From the NCBI GenBank assembly GCA_903906515.1, contig CAIVKO010000096.1, positions 1-54,635 on the forward strand: a stretch of DNA of 54,635 bases, read 5' to 3'. How positions within the stretch are numbered: the stretch's first letter is position 1; the number at the start of each line of letters is the position of its first letter. A model generated the notes under the pieces. The model saw nothing but the letters and a program-made list of their open reading frames with translations. It was not told where the DNA came from and did no database searches. The position numbers and the translations under genes were made by a program. Source of the stretch: Akkermansiaceae bacterium. GTDB taxonomy: Bacteria; Verrucomicrobiota; Verrucomicrobiia; Verrucomicrobiales; Akkermansiaceae. Positions 24,937 through 32,713 of the stretch are shown here, in pieces.

Positions 24937-26670
24937 ATGCGCCATATTCTATTTCTGTTAGCCCTGATTCTTCCTGCTTCAGCTCAGGAAACCATGATCC
25001 GCGAGGTCTTCGATGCGAAAACCGACACCCATGTCGAGGTGCTCGCACTTTTCACCCAGCCACCCCGCAGTGGGTTTTTCCCGGTCAGGGTGAAAATCGC
25101 AAACAATCTGAATTCGGATCGTTCCATCGGTCTGGATTTTAAAAGCTCCACGAGGTATGATAACCATCTGCAAACCCAGTCATCATTCTCGTTCACCGCC
25201 CCTGCCGGAAAAACCGTCACACGGGATATCATGGTGCCGGTTTGCGTCAGTCCCAACATCAGTTCCGGCGGGGATCAGCCGTGTATCACCACCACGTTAA
25301 GCGGATCGCTTGGCCATGCGGAAAACACCATCCGCAACGAGACGAGCTCAAACCATCCCTGCACTTTGCTCAGCGAGGCGTTGTTCACTGCAAACGCCTC
25401 GAAGCTGGATGACGAAGTGAAAACCCGCGGCGGCAGAAGCTATTATGGTGCCACCAATTTTGCCGGGAAATTCGATCCCAAACAACTTCCCAGCGACTGG
25501 TTGGCATTCTCCGGTTATGACAGTGTGATCATGACCGACAGGGATTGGTCCAATGTCCCCGCCAGCGGACGCAACGCGATTTTGTCATGGATAAATCTGG
25601 GTGGTCAGCTCGTCATATTCGCCCAAGGCAGTTCATCTCCATCCACTTTGGGAATTCCGGAGGACACCGGTTACGGATCATGCAAAATCCAATCCATCGG
25701 TTCGGATTTGATCCTATCTCCAAAAGCAACGGTAGATCTGGTATCGAAATCCAATCCCGTCAACCAAATCTCAAAATCCATCGATACCGATTACAACGGA
25801 AGTTGGCCCTTGCAGAACCTCTTCGGCGGCAAGGATTTCAATTATGGGTTGTTCATTGTGGTGCTGGTGCTCTTCGGCATCCTCGTCGGTCCGGTGAACC
25901 TGTTTGTTTTGGCGAAGTCCGGACAAAGACACCGCCTCTTCATCACCACGCCGATCATCTCTCTGGGAGCAAGTCTCCTGCTCATCGCATTGATTATCTT
26001 CCAGGATGGTTTCGGTGGTGATGGGATGCGCCGGGTCCTCATGGAAGTCCGCCCTGACGGTGGGCAAAACGCCGCGTTTCTCCATCAGGAACAAATCAGC
26101 CGCACCGGCATCCTAAGCAACGCCAACTTCAAGGTGGATCCCGCCTGCATGATGTCGCCTGTGCCGATCGCCCAGTCCCGATGGGCGAGATTCACCAACC
26201 GTTATGATTCCAAAGGTAGCTTCAGTCTTGTGCCATCCGGTGGTAAAATGGAAGGATCCGGCGATTGGTGGCAAAGCCGCTCAGAACATGGCCATGCCCT
26301 GTCAGCCGTGATTTCCACTCGCGGGCGCATCGAAGGCACATCAAATCCCGGTGAGTTTATCTCGACCTTCGATTTTCCGCTAGAAACCCTCTATTTCCTT
26401 GATGCCAACAATCAATGGCACCGCGCCGAGTCCGTCACCACCGGCAAACCGTTCAAGGCGACATCCGTTGATGCCAGCATGGCCGAACCGGAACTCGCCA
26501 AAGAAACCAACGCATTCACCACTCGCAACCGGCAAATGTTGGCACGGGCGAAAAACCGCCCCAGTCATTTCATCGCCATCACCACCCATGCCCCCGGTAT
26601 CGATACCTTGCCAGGCATCCGTTGGAAGGAAACCCGCACCGTCATCACCGGACCCGTGCACACCCGCTGA
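24937..26670 (+). CDS. Exported, membrane-anchored protein of the MoxR operon
   Basis: The 577-residue protein has an N-terminal signal peptide (MRHILFLLALILPASAQ), a long periplasmic region, two helices in the middle (FIVVLVLFGILVGPVNLFVL and TTPIISLGASLLLIALIIF) with a short basic loop between them, then about 230 further periplasmic residues. The stretch YDSVIMTDRDWSNVPASGRN followed by AILSWINLGGQLVIFAQG resembles the glutamine-amidotransferase-like fold seen in proteins next to MoxR operons. VGPVNLFVLAKSGQRHR is a pattern shared by those proteins. No enzyme motif is seen. A role as the membrane partner of the MoxR/vWA/ABC complex is inferred from context only. Confidence 0.8.
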   Translation: MRHILFLLALILPASAQETMIREVFDAKTDTHVEVLALFTQPPRSGFFPVRVKIANNLNSDRSIGLDFKSSTRYDNHLQTQSSFSFTAPAGKTVTRDIMVPVCVSPNISSGGDQPCITTTLSGSLGHAENTIRNETSSNHPCTLLSEALFTANASKLDDEVKTRGGRSYYGATNFAGKFDPKQLPSDWLAFSGYDSVIMTDRDWSNVPASGRNAILSWINLGGQLVIFAQGSSSPSTLGIPEDTGYGSCKIQSIGSDLILSPKATVDLVSKSNPVNQISKSIDTDYNGSWPLQNLFGGKDFNYGLFIVVLVLFGILVGPVNLFVLAKSGQRHRLFITTPIISLGASLLLIALIIFQDGFGGDGMRRVLMEVRPDGGQNAAFLHQEQISRTGILSNANFKVDPACMMSPVPIAQSRWARFTNRYDSKGSFSLVPSGGKMEGSGDWWQSRSEHGHALSAVISTRGRIEGTSNPGEFISTFDFPLETLYFLDANNQWHRAESVTTGKPFKATSVDASMAEPELAKETNAFTTRNRQMLARAKNRPSHFIAITTHAPGIDTLPGIRWKETRTVITGPVHTR

Positions 26671-26715
26671 GGTTTCCAATCTCAAATTTCAAATCTCAAA
26701 TTTCAAATCCCTTCG

Positions 26716-27705
26716 ATGCCTGCCCTCAAAGTCAATAACCTCTTCCGCTACTTCGGCGCGCTCAAGGCGGTCAATGGTGTCACGTTCGAAATCCCGCATG
26801 GTTCAGTCTGCGGATTCGTGGGTGCCAACGGTGCCGGTAAAACGACCACCATGCGGATTCTAGCCACCTTGGATTACCCCACGCTCGGTAGTGCGGAAGT
26901 CTGCGGTATCAATGTGGTCCACCGCCCGGCGGAAGTGCGCAAGATGATCGGATGGATGCCAGACCATTTTGGAAACTACGAGCACATGACCGTGCTGGAA
27001 TACCTGGATTTCTACGCCCGTGCCCTGGGTTATAAGGGACAGGAACGCCGTCAACGCATCCAGGAGGTCATGGACTTCACCGACCTTGTTCCGCTGGCAG
27101 ACCGCTTTTCCAACAAGCTATCCAAAGGCATGACCCAGCGGCTCGGACTCGGCCGCGCATTGTTAGGAGATCCGCAGATCCTGATCATGGATGAACCCGC
27201 CGCCGGCCTAGATCCCAAGGCGCGTGTCGAACTGAAACACCTCATCCGGGTACTCGCCCAGGAAGGGAAAACGATTTTCATTTCCTCCCACATCCTCTCC
27301 GAGCTCGGGGAAATGTGTGATTCGCTGCTCTTCATCAACAACGGCCGCATCGTTCACCACGGCGATGCTGAAACTCTTAAACGCGGGTCGGACAGCGTGG
27401 GCGGTGTGCTCTACGATGTGCAGGTGGATGGTGATCCCCAGTCGATTTCCGATTGGTGCGTGCTCCAGCCGAATGTCGAATTCCTAGAATCCCGCAAGAA
27501 CGGCGGACGCATCCGCATCGATACCCAGGACCCGACCAAAGCCGCCGATGTGCTCGCCCGCATGGTCAAGGACGGCCTCCGCATCACAGAATACCACCGT
27601 GAAGAGCGCAATCTTGAAGACGCGTTCATCGATATCCTCGGACGCATCGAATCCGGCCAGGAAGCCATCCTGCCACCGCCGCTTCCTCAACCAGCCGAAA
27701 TCTGA
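26716..27705 (+). CDS. ABC transporter ATP-binding protein
   Basis: A 329-residue ATPase of the ABC-2 exporter class. Walker A is GANGAGKT at 36-43, the signature is LSKGMTQRLGLGRALL (SKGM in place of the usual SGGQ, common in CcmA/NatA-type ATPases), and Walker B is ILIMDEPAAGLDP, followed by the switch His in ISSHILSEL. A C-terminal domain of about 90 residues ends in PPPLPQPAEI. It pairs with the permease that follows 16 bases on. The spacer before it is a tandem of AAATTTCAAATCTC-like repeats, with no Shine-Dalgarno site. Confidence 0.95.
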   Translation: MPALKVNNLFRYFGALKAVNGVTFEIPHGSVCGFVGANGAGKTTTMRILATLDYPTLGSAEVCGINVVHRPAEVRKMIGWMPDHFGNYEHMTVLEYLDFYARALGYKGQERRQRIQEVMDFTDLVPLADRFSNKLSKGMTQRLGLGRALLGDPQILIMDEPAAGLDPKARVELKHLIRVLAQEGKTIFISSHILSELGEMCDSLLFINNGRIVHHGDAETLKRGSDSVGGVLYDVQVDGDPQSISDWCVLQPNVEFLESRKNGGRIRIDTQDPTKAADVLARMVKDGLRITEYHREERNLEDAFIDILGRIESGQEAILPPPLPQPAEI

Positions 27706-27721
27706 AACTTCAAATTCCAAA

Positions 27722-29179
27722 ATGTCACTCATTCATCTATCTGACTTCTCCGATCGCATCTCGCCGATGCTGGTCAAGGAACTGCGCCAGGGGATGCGCG
27801 CCAAAACCTTCATCGTGGTGTTTTTATCGCTGCAAGTATTTCTCGCGGTGATGCTTTTCTCCGCAGGTGCGGCATCCACCTCCGATCAGGTGGGATCGGT
27901 GATTTCCAGCATCATCTTCACCTTTTTCTCCATCGCGGTGCTGATCATTCAACCGCTTCGGGGAACCAACGCTTTGTCATCGGAGGTGAAAGGCAACACG
28001 ATCGACATGATGGTCCTCACCCGCTTGAGTGCATGGCGCATTGTTTACGGTAAATGGGTGGCCATTGTCAGCCAATCCGCGCTGTTGCTCACGACAATCA
28101 TTCCCTATCTGATTCTTCGCTACTTCTTCGGAGGCATGAACCTGGTCACGGAAATGACCGCTCTTTTCCTGATTTTCATCACGTCCATGGGAGTCACTGC
28201 CGTCACGGTTGGGCTCTCCGGATGTTCCTCGGTCATCATTCGATTGCTCCTGCCCGTATTCGGCCTGCTGATGCTGGCCTACATGTTGTTGGTCGCCAGT
28301 TTCGGTCGCATAGGGCGCTCCGGCGGCATCATGGATTTCCTGACCTTGGACAGCACGGAATCACGTATCGGTGTGGCAGTCTACATTGCGACCGTTGTCT
28401 ATCTCGGCTACACCATGCTTTCGCTGGGAGCATCCCTCATTGCGCCTGCCGCGGAGAACCATGCTTTTCCACGCAGACTTGTGTCGGTTCTGCTCGTTCT
28501 TTTTATTTTGGGTTTGAGCGTATACGACATTCCCGCCACCTGGGTTCTGATGACCTGTGTTTCCATTGTGGTGATCCCCTCCATCGTGGTTGCGCTAACA
28601 GACTCCGCCATGTTGGTTCCCACGGTTTGCAAGCCATTCGTCAAGCGCGGCATCATCGGCAGGACACTGGGCTGGTTCTTCTACCCGACATGGAACTCCG
28701 GCGTGATTTATTCGGTCATGATCTCACTGCTGGGATTGGCGACTATCTTCAGTGCGGAGCTCCTGAGTCACACGGGACACATGACCTACGGCTACTCCGA
28801 TGACTTGGTGGTTCTTTTTTCCCTGCTTGGAAGCCTGTTTTTTCCGGCGGTGTGGCATGCATTTCTCTTCCGCGGGGAAAACCAGCGCCTTGCCCACTAT
28901 CTTCTGTTGCAGGTGGCTTCGTTTGTGATGCTCGGGGTTCTCTCGATTCTTGCAGATTCGATGAACAACGGTGGTTTCTTGTGGATCTTCGCATGGCATC
29001 CGCTTGCATACATCGCCATGCTCACGGAACACAGCACGTCACGGGAAACCATTCTGTCAGGTGTGATCGTCGTGGATATCGCAATGTTTCTCATCCTCCT
29101 CATTCGTGGGGGCATGGAAACCAAACGGAGCGCTTCCATCATCCAGGAAACCCGCGACAACCTTGAAATCAACGGATGA
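27722..29179 (+). CDS. ABC-2-type transporter permease
   Basis: The 485-residue protein starts MSLIHLSDFSDRISPMLVKE. It begins with a cytoplasmic helix (LVKELRQGMRAKTFIVVF), which matches the elbow of ABC-2 permeases such as those of gliding or NatB-type exporters. About a dozen hydrophobic segments follow, for example VIIRLLLPVFGLLMLAYMLL and LSVYDIPATWVLMTCVSIVV. The stretch EVKGNTIDMMVLTRLSAWRI followed by VYGKW is a conserved feature of the family (substrate-side coupling loop). The ATG at 27722 was chosen because the conserved region starts there. The stop overlaps the DUF58 gene start by four bases. The substrate is unknown. Confidence 0.9.
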   Translation: MSLIHLSDFSDRISPMLVKELRQGMRAKTFIVVFLSLQVFLAVMLFSAGAASTSDQVGSVISSIIFTFFSIAVLIIQPLRGTNALSSEVKGNTIDMMVLTRLSAWRIVYGKWVAIVSQSALLLTTIIPYLILRYFFGGMNLVTEMTALFLIFITSMGVTAVTVGLSGCSSVIIRLLLPVFGLLMLAYMLLVASFGRIGRSGGIMDFLTLDSTESRIGVAVYIATVVYLGYTMLSLGASLIAPAAENHAFPRRLVSVLLVLFILGLSVYDIPATWVLMTCVSIVVIPSIVVALTDSAMLVPTVCKPFVKRGIIGRTLGWFFYPTWNSGVIYSVMISLLGLATIFSAELLSHTGHMTYGYSDDLVVLFSLLGSLFFPAVWHAFLFRGENQRLAHYLLLQVASFVMLGVLSILADSMNNGGFLWIFAWHPLAYIAMLTEHSTSRETILSGVIVVDIAMFLILLIRGGMETKRSASIIQETRDNLEING

Positions 29180-30057
29180 TGAACCTCACCCAATTGCAGA
29201 ACGCCCGTAGTTCGGCTCTGGCGGCGTCAGGCCGGCTGAGGCTTCCCCTGCGATCACGCACGTGGAAGGGACAGGCAGGCGAATTCACCGGCGGCGGGAC
29301 AGGCTCATCGCTGGATTTCCAGGACCACCGCGCCTACTCGCCGGGGGACGACCCACGGCATATTAACTGGCAGGCATACGCCCGCACCGGGAGTTATACC
29401 ATGAAGCTCTTCCGCGAGGAGGTCCGCCCTGTCGTGGACCTGATCATCGATGTCTCGGACTCGATGTTTTTTGAAGAACAGAAGGCGATGCGTTCGGCCG
29501 AGTTATTCTATTTCATCGCCGAGAGCTGTGCTTCTGCGGGAGCATCCTTGTCGATCCATGCGGTGCGAGGAGACGCGGTATCTCCGCTTGATCCTGCCAC
29601 CCTGCGCACCCACCGGTGGTTAGAAACCGCGATGGCCCTTCCCTCTTTGGATCCTGCCAGAGCACCTGACATCGCAAAAATAGAACTGCGGGCCAATGCG
29701 ATCCGGGTGTTTATATCCGACCTGTTGTTTGTCGGTGATCCTGAACCCATCCTGCGCCATCTCGGCCAACGGCACGGCAGCATCGTGATCTTCTCGCCAT
29801 GGCTTGAATCCGAGGCCCGACCGGATTGGGATGGTAATTACGAATTCATCGACCCCGAGCGCGGCACGCGCCATCCGCACCGCATCGAGCCTGCCACACT
29901 GCGCCGCTACATCGAGGCATACTCAAACCATTTCGCCCTTTGGAAAAACGCCACTCGCCGCCATCAGGCAGCCCTCGCCAGAATCCCCGCCGCAGAAGAC
30001 CTGGCCACCGCCCTCTACCGCGAGGCAATACCCGCTCGTGCGCTGGAAAGTATTTAG
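29176..30057 (+). CDS. DUF58 domain protein (MoxR partner)
   Basis: The 293-residue protein shows the DUF58 signature FTGGGTGSSLDFQDHRAYSP followed by GDDPRHINWQAYARTG, then a vWA-like fold with a MIDAS-type start (LIIDVSDSMFFEEQ). Family members are soluble or membrane-bound partners of MoxR ATPases. This short form lacks N-terminal membrane helices, so it is probably cytoplasmic. It is translationally coupled to the permease (ATGA overlap). After it the operon is interrupted by the GxxExxY cassette. Confidence 0.92.
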   Translation: MMNLTQLQNARSSALAASGRLRLPLRSRTWKGQAGEFTGGGTGSSLDFQDHRAYSPGDDPRHINWQAYARTGSYTMKLFREEVRPVVDLIIDVSDSMFFEEQKAMRSAELFYFIAESCASAGASLSIHAVRGDAVSPLDPATLRTHRWLETAMALPSLDPARAPDIAKIELRANAIRVFISDLLFVGDPEPILRHLGQRHGSIVIFSPWLESEARPDWDGNYEFIDPERGTRHPHRIEPATLRRYIEAYSNHFALWKNATRRHQAALARIPAAEDLATALYREAIPARALESI

Positions 30058-30070
30058 CAAAGAAATTTAT

Positions 30071-30097
30071 GGCAGAATCATGGACAGCAGAATCATT
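30071..30097. repeat. Left 27-bp terminal inverted repeat of GxxExxY cassette
   Basis: A 27-base sequence, whose exact reverse complement is at 30911-30937. It contains CAGAATCAT twice, 12 bases apart. The match extends about six bases outward with one mismatch (ATTTA/TAAAT). It lies 13 bases after the DUF58 stop. Confidence 0.9.
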
Positions 30098-30114
30098 GAA
30101 GAAGGGAGGATGGG

Positions 30115-30915
30115 ATGCCTGTTGAATGTGATGTCGAATTTTCTCCGTTAGAGCAGGAAAGGTTCCATGCTGTGGACAAGGTGATCATGGGCCATTCGTT
30201 TGACATGCATAACGCCATGGGTCGTTTTTTTGACGAGCGGATCTACCACGAGGAGTTGATGAACCGATGTGGTGATAGTCATATTGAAGCCCACCGGGAA
30301 GTGGAGATATTGGTATCCCATCTTGATTTCCACAAAAAGTATTACCTGGATTTGCTCGTAGAACGGGGAGCAATCTATGAATTGAAAACAGCAGAATCTC
30401 TCAGTCATTCCCACCAGAATCAACTTATCAATTACCTGCTGTTAACCGACATCAATCATGGGAAACTCGTTAATTTCCGTGCCGGTTCGGTGGAATCCCG
30501 CTTCGTCTCCACCCGCTTGAATAAAAATGATCGCATGACTTTCAAAATCGATGAGGCAAACTGGAAAGCACATAGTGAAGCTTGCGTTAAATTGAAATGT
30601 ATTCTTCAGGCATTGCTTCAGGATTGGGGGGCGTTTCTCGAGATGAGTCTGTATCGGGAAGCGCTGACACACCTTCTAGGCGGACACAATTCAGACATGC
30701 AGGTTGTCAACATCGAGGTGAATGGTCGTATTGTTGGTTCACAAAAATTGAACCTCCTTAACCCAGAAACTGCTTGGCATCTATCTGCCGCTCGAGTCAA
30801 TATGCAGTCCTATGAAACCCACATAGCCCGATTGCTTCGTCACACGCGCTTGAATAGAATTCACTGGATAAACCTCAACCAGAGATCCATAAGTCTGAAG
30901 ACTCTAATAAAATGA
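30115..30915 (+). CDS. GxxExxY-like PD-(D/E)xK family protein in a repeat-flanked cassette
   Basis: The 266-residue protein carries a variant of the GxxExxY motif (MGRFFDERIYHEEL, G36...E41...Y44) and a PD-(D/E)xK-like core: D79 in KYYLDLLVE, E89-x-K91 in AIYELKTAESLSHSH, then QNQLINYLLLTDINHGKLVNF, the family hallmark. It has about 140 extra C-terminal residues compared with the usual ~130-residue form. The biological role of the family is unknown. It is AT-richer than its neighbours, has a good Shine-Dalgarno site (GGGAGG at 30104-30109) that most neighbours lack, and its stop codon lies inside the right inverted repeat. It splits the DUF58 and BatA-like genes. This suggests a mobile cassette rather than an operon member. 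Confidence 0.8.
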   Translation: MPVECDVEFSPLEQERFHAVDKVIMGHSFDMHNAMGRFFDERIYHEELMNRCGDSHIEAHREVEILVSHLDFHKKYYLDLLVERGAIYELKTAESLSHSHQNQLINYLLLTDINHGKLVNFRAGSVESRFVSTRLNKNDRMTFKIDEANWKAHSEACVKLKCILQALLQDWGAFLEMSLYREALTHLLGGHNSDMQVVNIEVNGRIVGSQKLNLLNPETAWHLSAARVNMQSYETHIARLLRHTRLNRIHWINLNQRSISLKTLIK

Positions 30916-30937
30916 TTCTGCTGTCCATGATTCTGCC
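30911..30937. repeat. Right 27-bp terminal inverted repeat of GxxExxY cassette
   Basis: The exact reverse complement of 30071-30097 (27 of 27 bases). It begins inside the last codons of the GxxExxY gene and ends eight bases before the BatA-like start at 30946. Confidence 0.9.
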
Positions 30938-30945
30938 TTAAATCC

Positions 30946-32700
30946 ATGCCCACCTTTGCAAATCCCCTTGGCCTGTTGGCACTGCTTGGAATTCCGGCGG
31001 TGCTGGCGATCCATTTTCTGCAGCGCAAGGCGCGTGAGCTTCCGGTCTCCACCTTGTTTTTGCTAGAACACACACGCCGTGAGGCGGCGGGTGGCAGGCG
31101 GTTGGAGCGGCTGATCCCGTCGATCCCGCTGTGGATGCAGCTGCTTGCGGTGTGCTTGTTGGCGTGGTTCCTATCCGAGCCGCGCTACACCAAATCCGGC
31201 AGTGTCCAGCGGGTGGCGATTGTCATGGATTCATCGGCATCCATGAGCGTGTTCAAGGAAAAGGCGATCCAGCGTCTGGTCGAACTGCTTCCCGACCTCA
31301 AGGGCGCGGCCTCGGCGGTGGAAATCACCGTGTTGGAATCCATGCCTGACAAACCGCGATTGTTTGCAGGAAGCTCGCCGGAAGAACTCCGCCGCGCACT
31401 GGAAAAATGGCAGCCCTGTGAGGGGCCGGCCGATCCGGCACCTTCGCTCTATCTGGCACGCTCGCTGGTTTCCCGTGATGGAACGGTGATTTACCTGACA
31501 GATACACCCATGAATCCCCTGCCCTACGGTGCTCGCCTGCTTGCACTCGGCGAGCCCTTGGAAAACGCCGGGTTCACGGGTGTCTCGTTTGCGATGGAAG
31601 AAGGGACACTCGTCTGGCGGGCATTGATCAAGAACCACGGCAACAAGCCGCTCGACCGCACATGGCAGCTCGTCACATCCACGGGATCGACCGAACCACG
31701 CCCTCTTCACCTAGACGCGGGTGCGCTGGTAACCGTGCAGTCCGCATTTCCGAAGGATGCGGAAAATGTCCGTGTCGTTCTATCAGCCGACCGTTTTCCA
31801 CTGGATGACGTGTTGCCGATTGTCGCGCCGAAGCCGAAGCCGCTCACTTTGTTTGCCGCGACATCGCCCGCATTTTCCGGACTGGCGGAAAAACTGCTGC
31901 ATTCACTCGACGCGGCGGAGTCCACGAAGGACACTACATCGGCAGATCTATCCATTGCCAGTTACAACCCGCTGGATCCGGTGACGCCTTCTGGAAACTG
32001 CATGGTTTTCGTCGAAGACGAGACCCGCACCGGCGCATGGCTCAAGGGTGGCATCGTGGCCGAGGAAAGCCCGCTCATGAACGGCCTCAACTGGCAATCG
32101 CTGCTTGCCCGCGAGACAATCCAGTTGGAGCGACTACCGACCGACAGCGTGTTGCTTTGGCAGGACAAGCGCCCGCTCATCCTGCTGCGCGAGACGGGAA
32201 ATGTCCGACAGCTTTTGTTCAACTTCGATCCTTCATTGTCCAATGCCGAAAAGCAGCCCGCATTCATTGTGTTGCTCCATCGGTTCGCTGAGTCCGTCCG
32301 CGCGACAAAGATCGCTCCGGTTTCAGAGAATCTTGAGACCGGGCAGCCATTGAAGATCACCGGCGCACCCGATATTCCACTCACCATCGCCACCACCGAT
32401 CCCCAAGGAAAAACGCTTCCGCAGTCGGCCATGAAGGACCGGCATCATGCCATTTCCACACCCGGATTTATCAGCATCCGTCAGGGCGAGAAAACCCTAC
32501 TCAATGCCGCGATTCATTTCGGCGATCCAAGGGAATCCGATTTCTCCAAGTGCGAATCCTCCAGCCTAACCGAAACCACCAACACCAGCGCCATCCAACG
32601 GAATACCCGCCCGGATCCGCTTTGGAGGGTGTGGATCTTGTTGTTGCTGGCCGCCCTGCTGCTTTCATGGAGATTCACCTCGAAAGTTCCAACCGCATGA
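30946..32700 (+). CDS. BatA-like membrane protein with vWA domain
   Basis: The 584-residue protein opens with the BatA N-terminal domain (FANPLGLLALLGIPAVLAIH, then FLQRKARELPVSTLFLL) and a second helix (WMQLLAVCLLAWFLSEPRY), followed by a vWA domain with DSSASMS as its metal-site start (VAIVMDSSASMSVFKEKA). A large periplasmic region follows and a final helix (VWILLLLAALLLSWRF) anchors the end. Such proteins accompany MoxR and DUF58 in Bat-type operons. The gene begins eight bases after the GxxExxY cassette; without the cassette it would follow DUF58 closely. The vWA gene comes next. Confidence 0.9.
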   Translation: MPTFANPLGLLALLGIPAVLAIHFLQRKARELPVSTLFLLEHTRREAAGGRRLERLIPSIPLWMQLLAVCLLAWFLSEPRYTKSGSVQRVAIVMDSSASMSVFKEKAIQRLVELLPDLKGAASAVEITVLESMPDKPRLFAGSSPEELRRALEKWQPCEGPADPAPSLYLARSLVSRDGTVIYLTDTPMNPLPYGARLLALGEPLENAGFTGVSFAMEEGTLVWRALIKNHGNKPLDRTWQLVTSTGSTEPRPLHLDAGALVTVQSAFPKDAENVRVVLSADRFPLDDVLPIVAPKPKPLTLFAATSPAFSGLAEKLLHSLDAAESTKDTTSADLSIASYNPLDPVTPSGNCMVFVEDETRTGAWLKGGIVAEESPLMNGLNWQSLLARETIQLERLPTDSVLLWQDKRPLILLRETGNVRQLLFNFDPSLSNAEKQPAFIVLLHRFAESVRATKIAPVSENLETGQPLKITGAPDIPLTIATTDPQGKTLPQSAMKDRHHAISTPGFISIRQGEKTLLNAAIHFGDPRESDFSKCESSSLTETTNTSAIQRNTRPDPLWRVWILLLLAALLLSWRFTSKVPTA

Positions 32701-32713
32701 ACCCACACGCACC

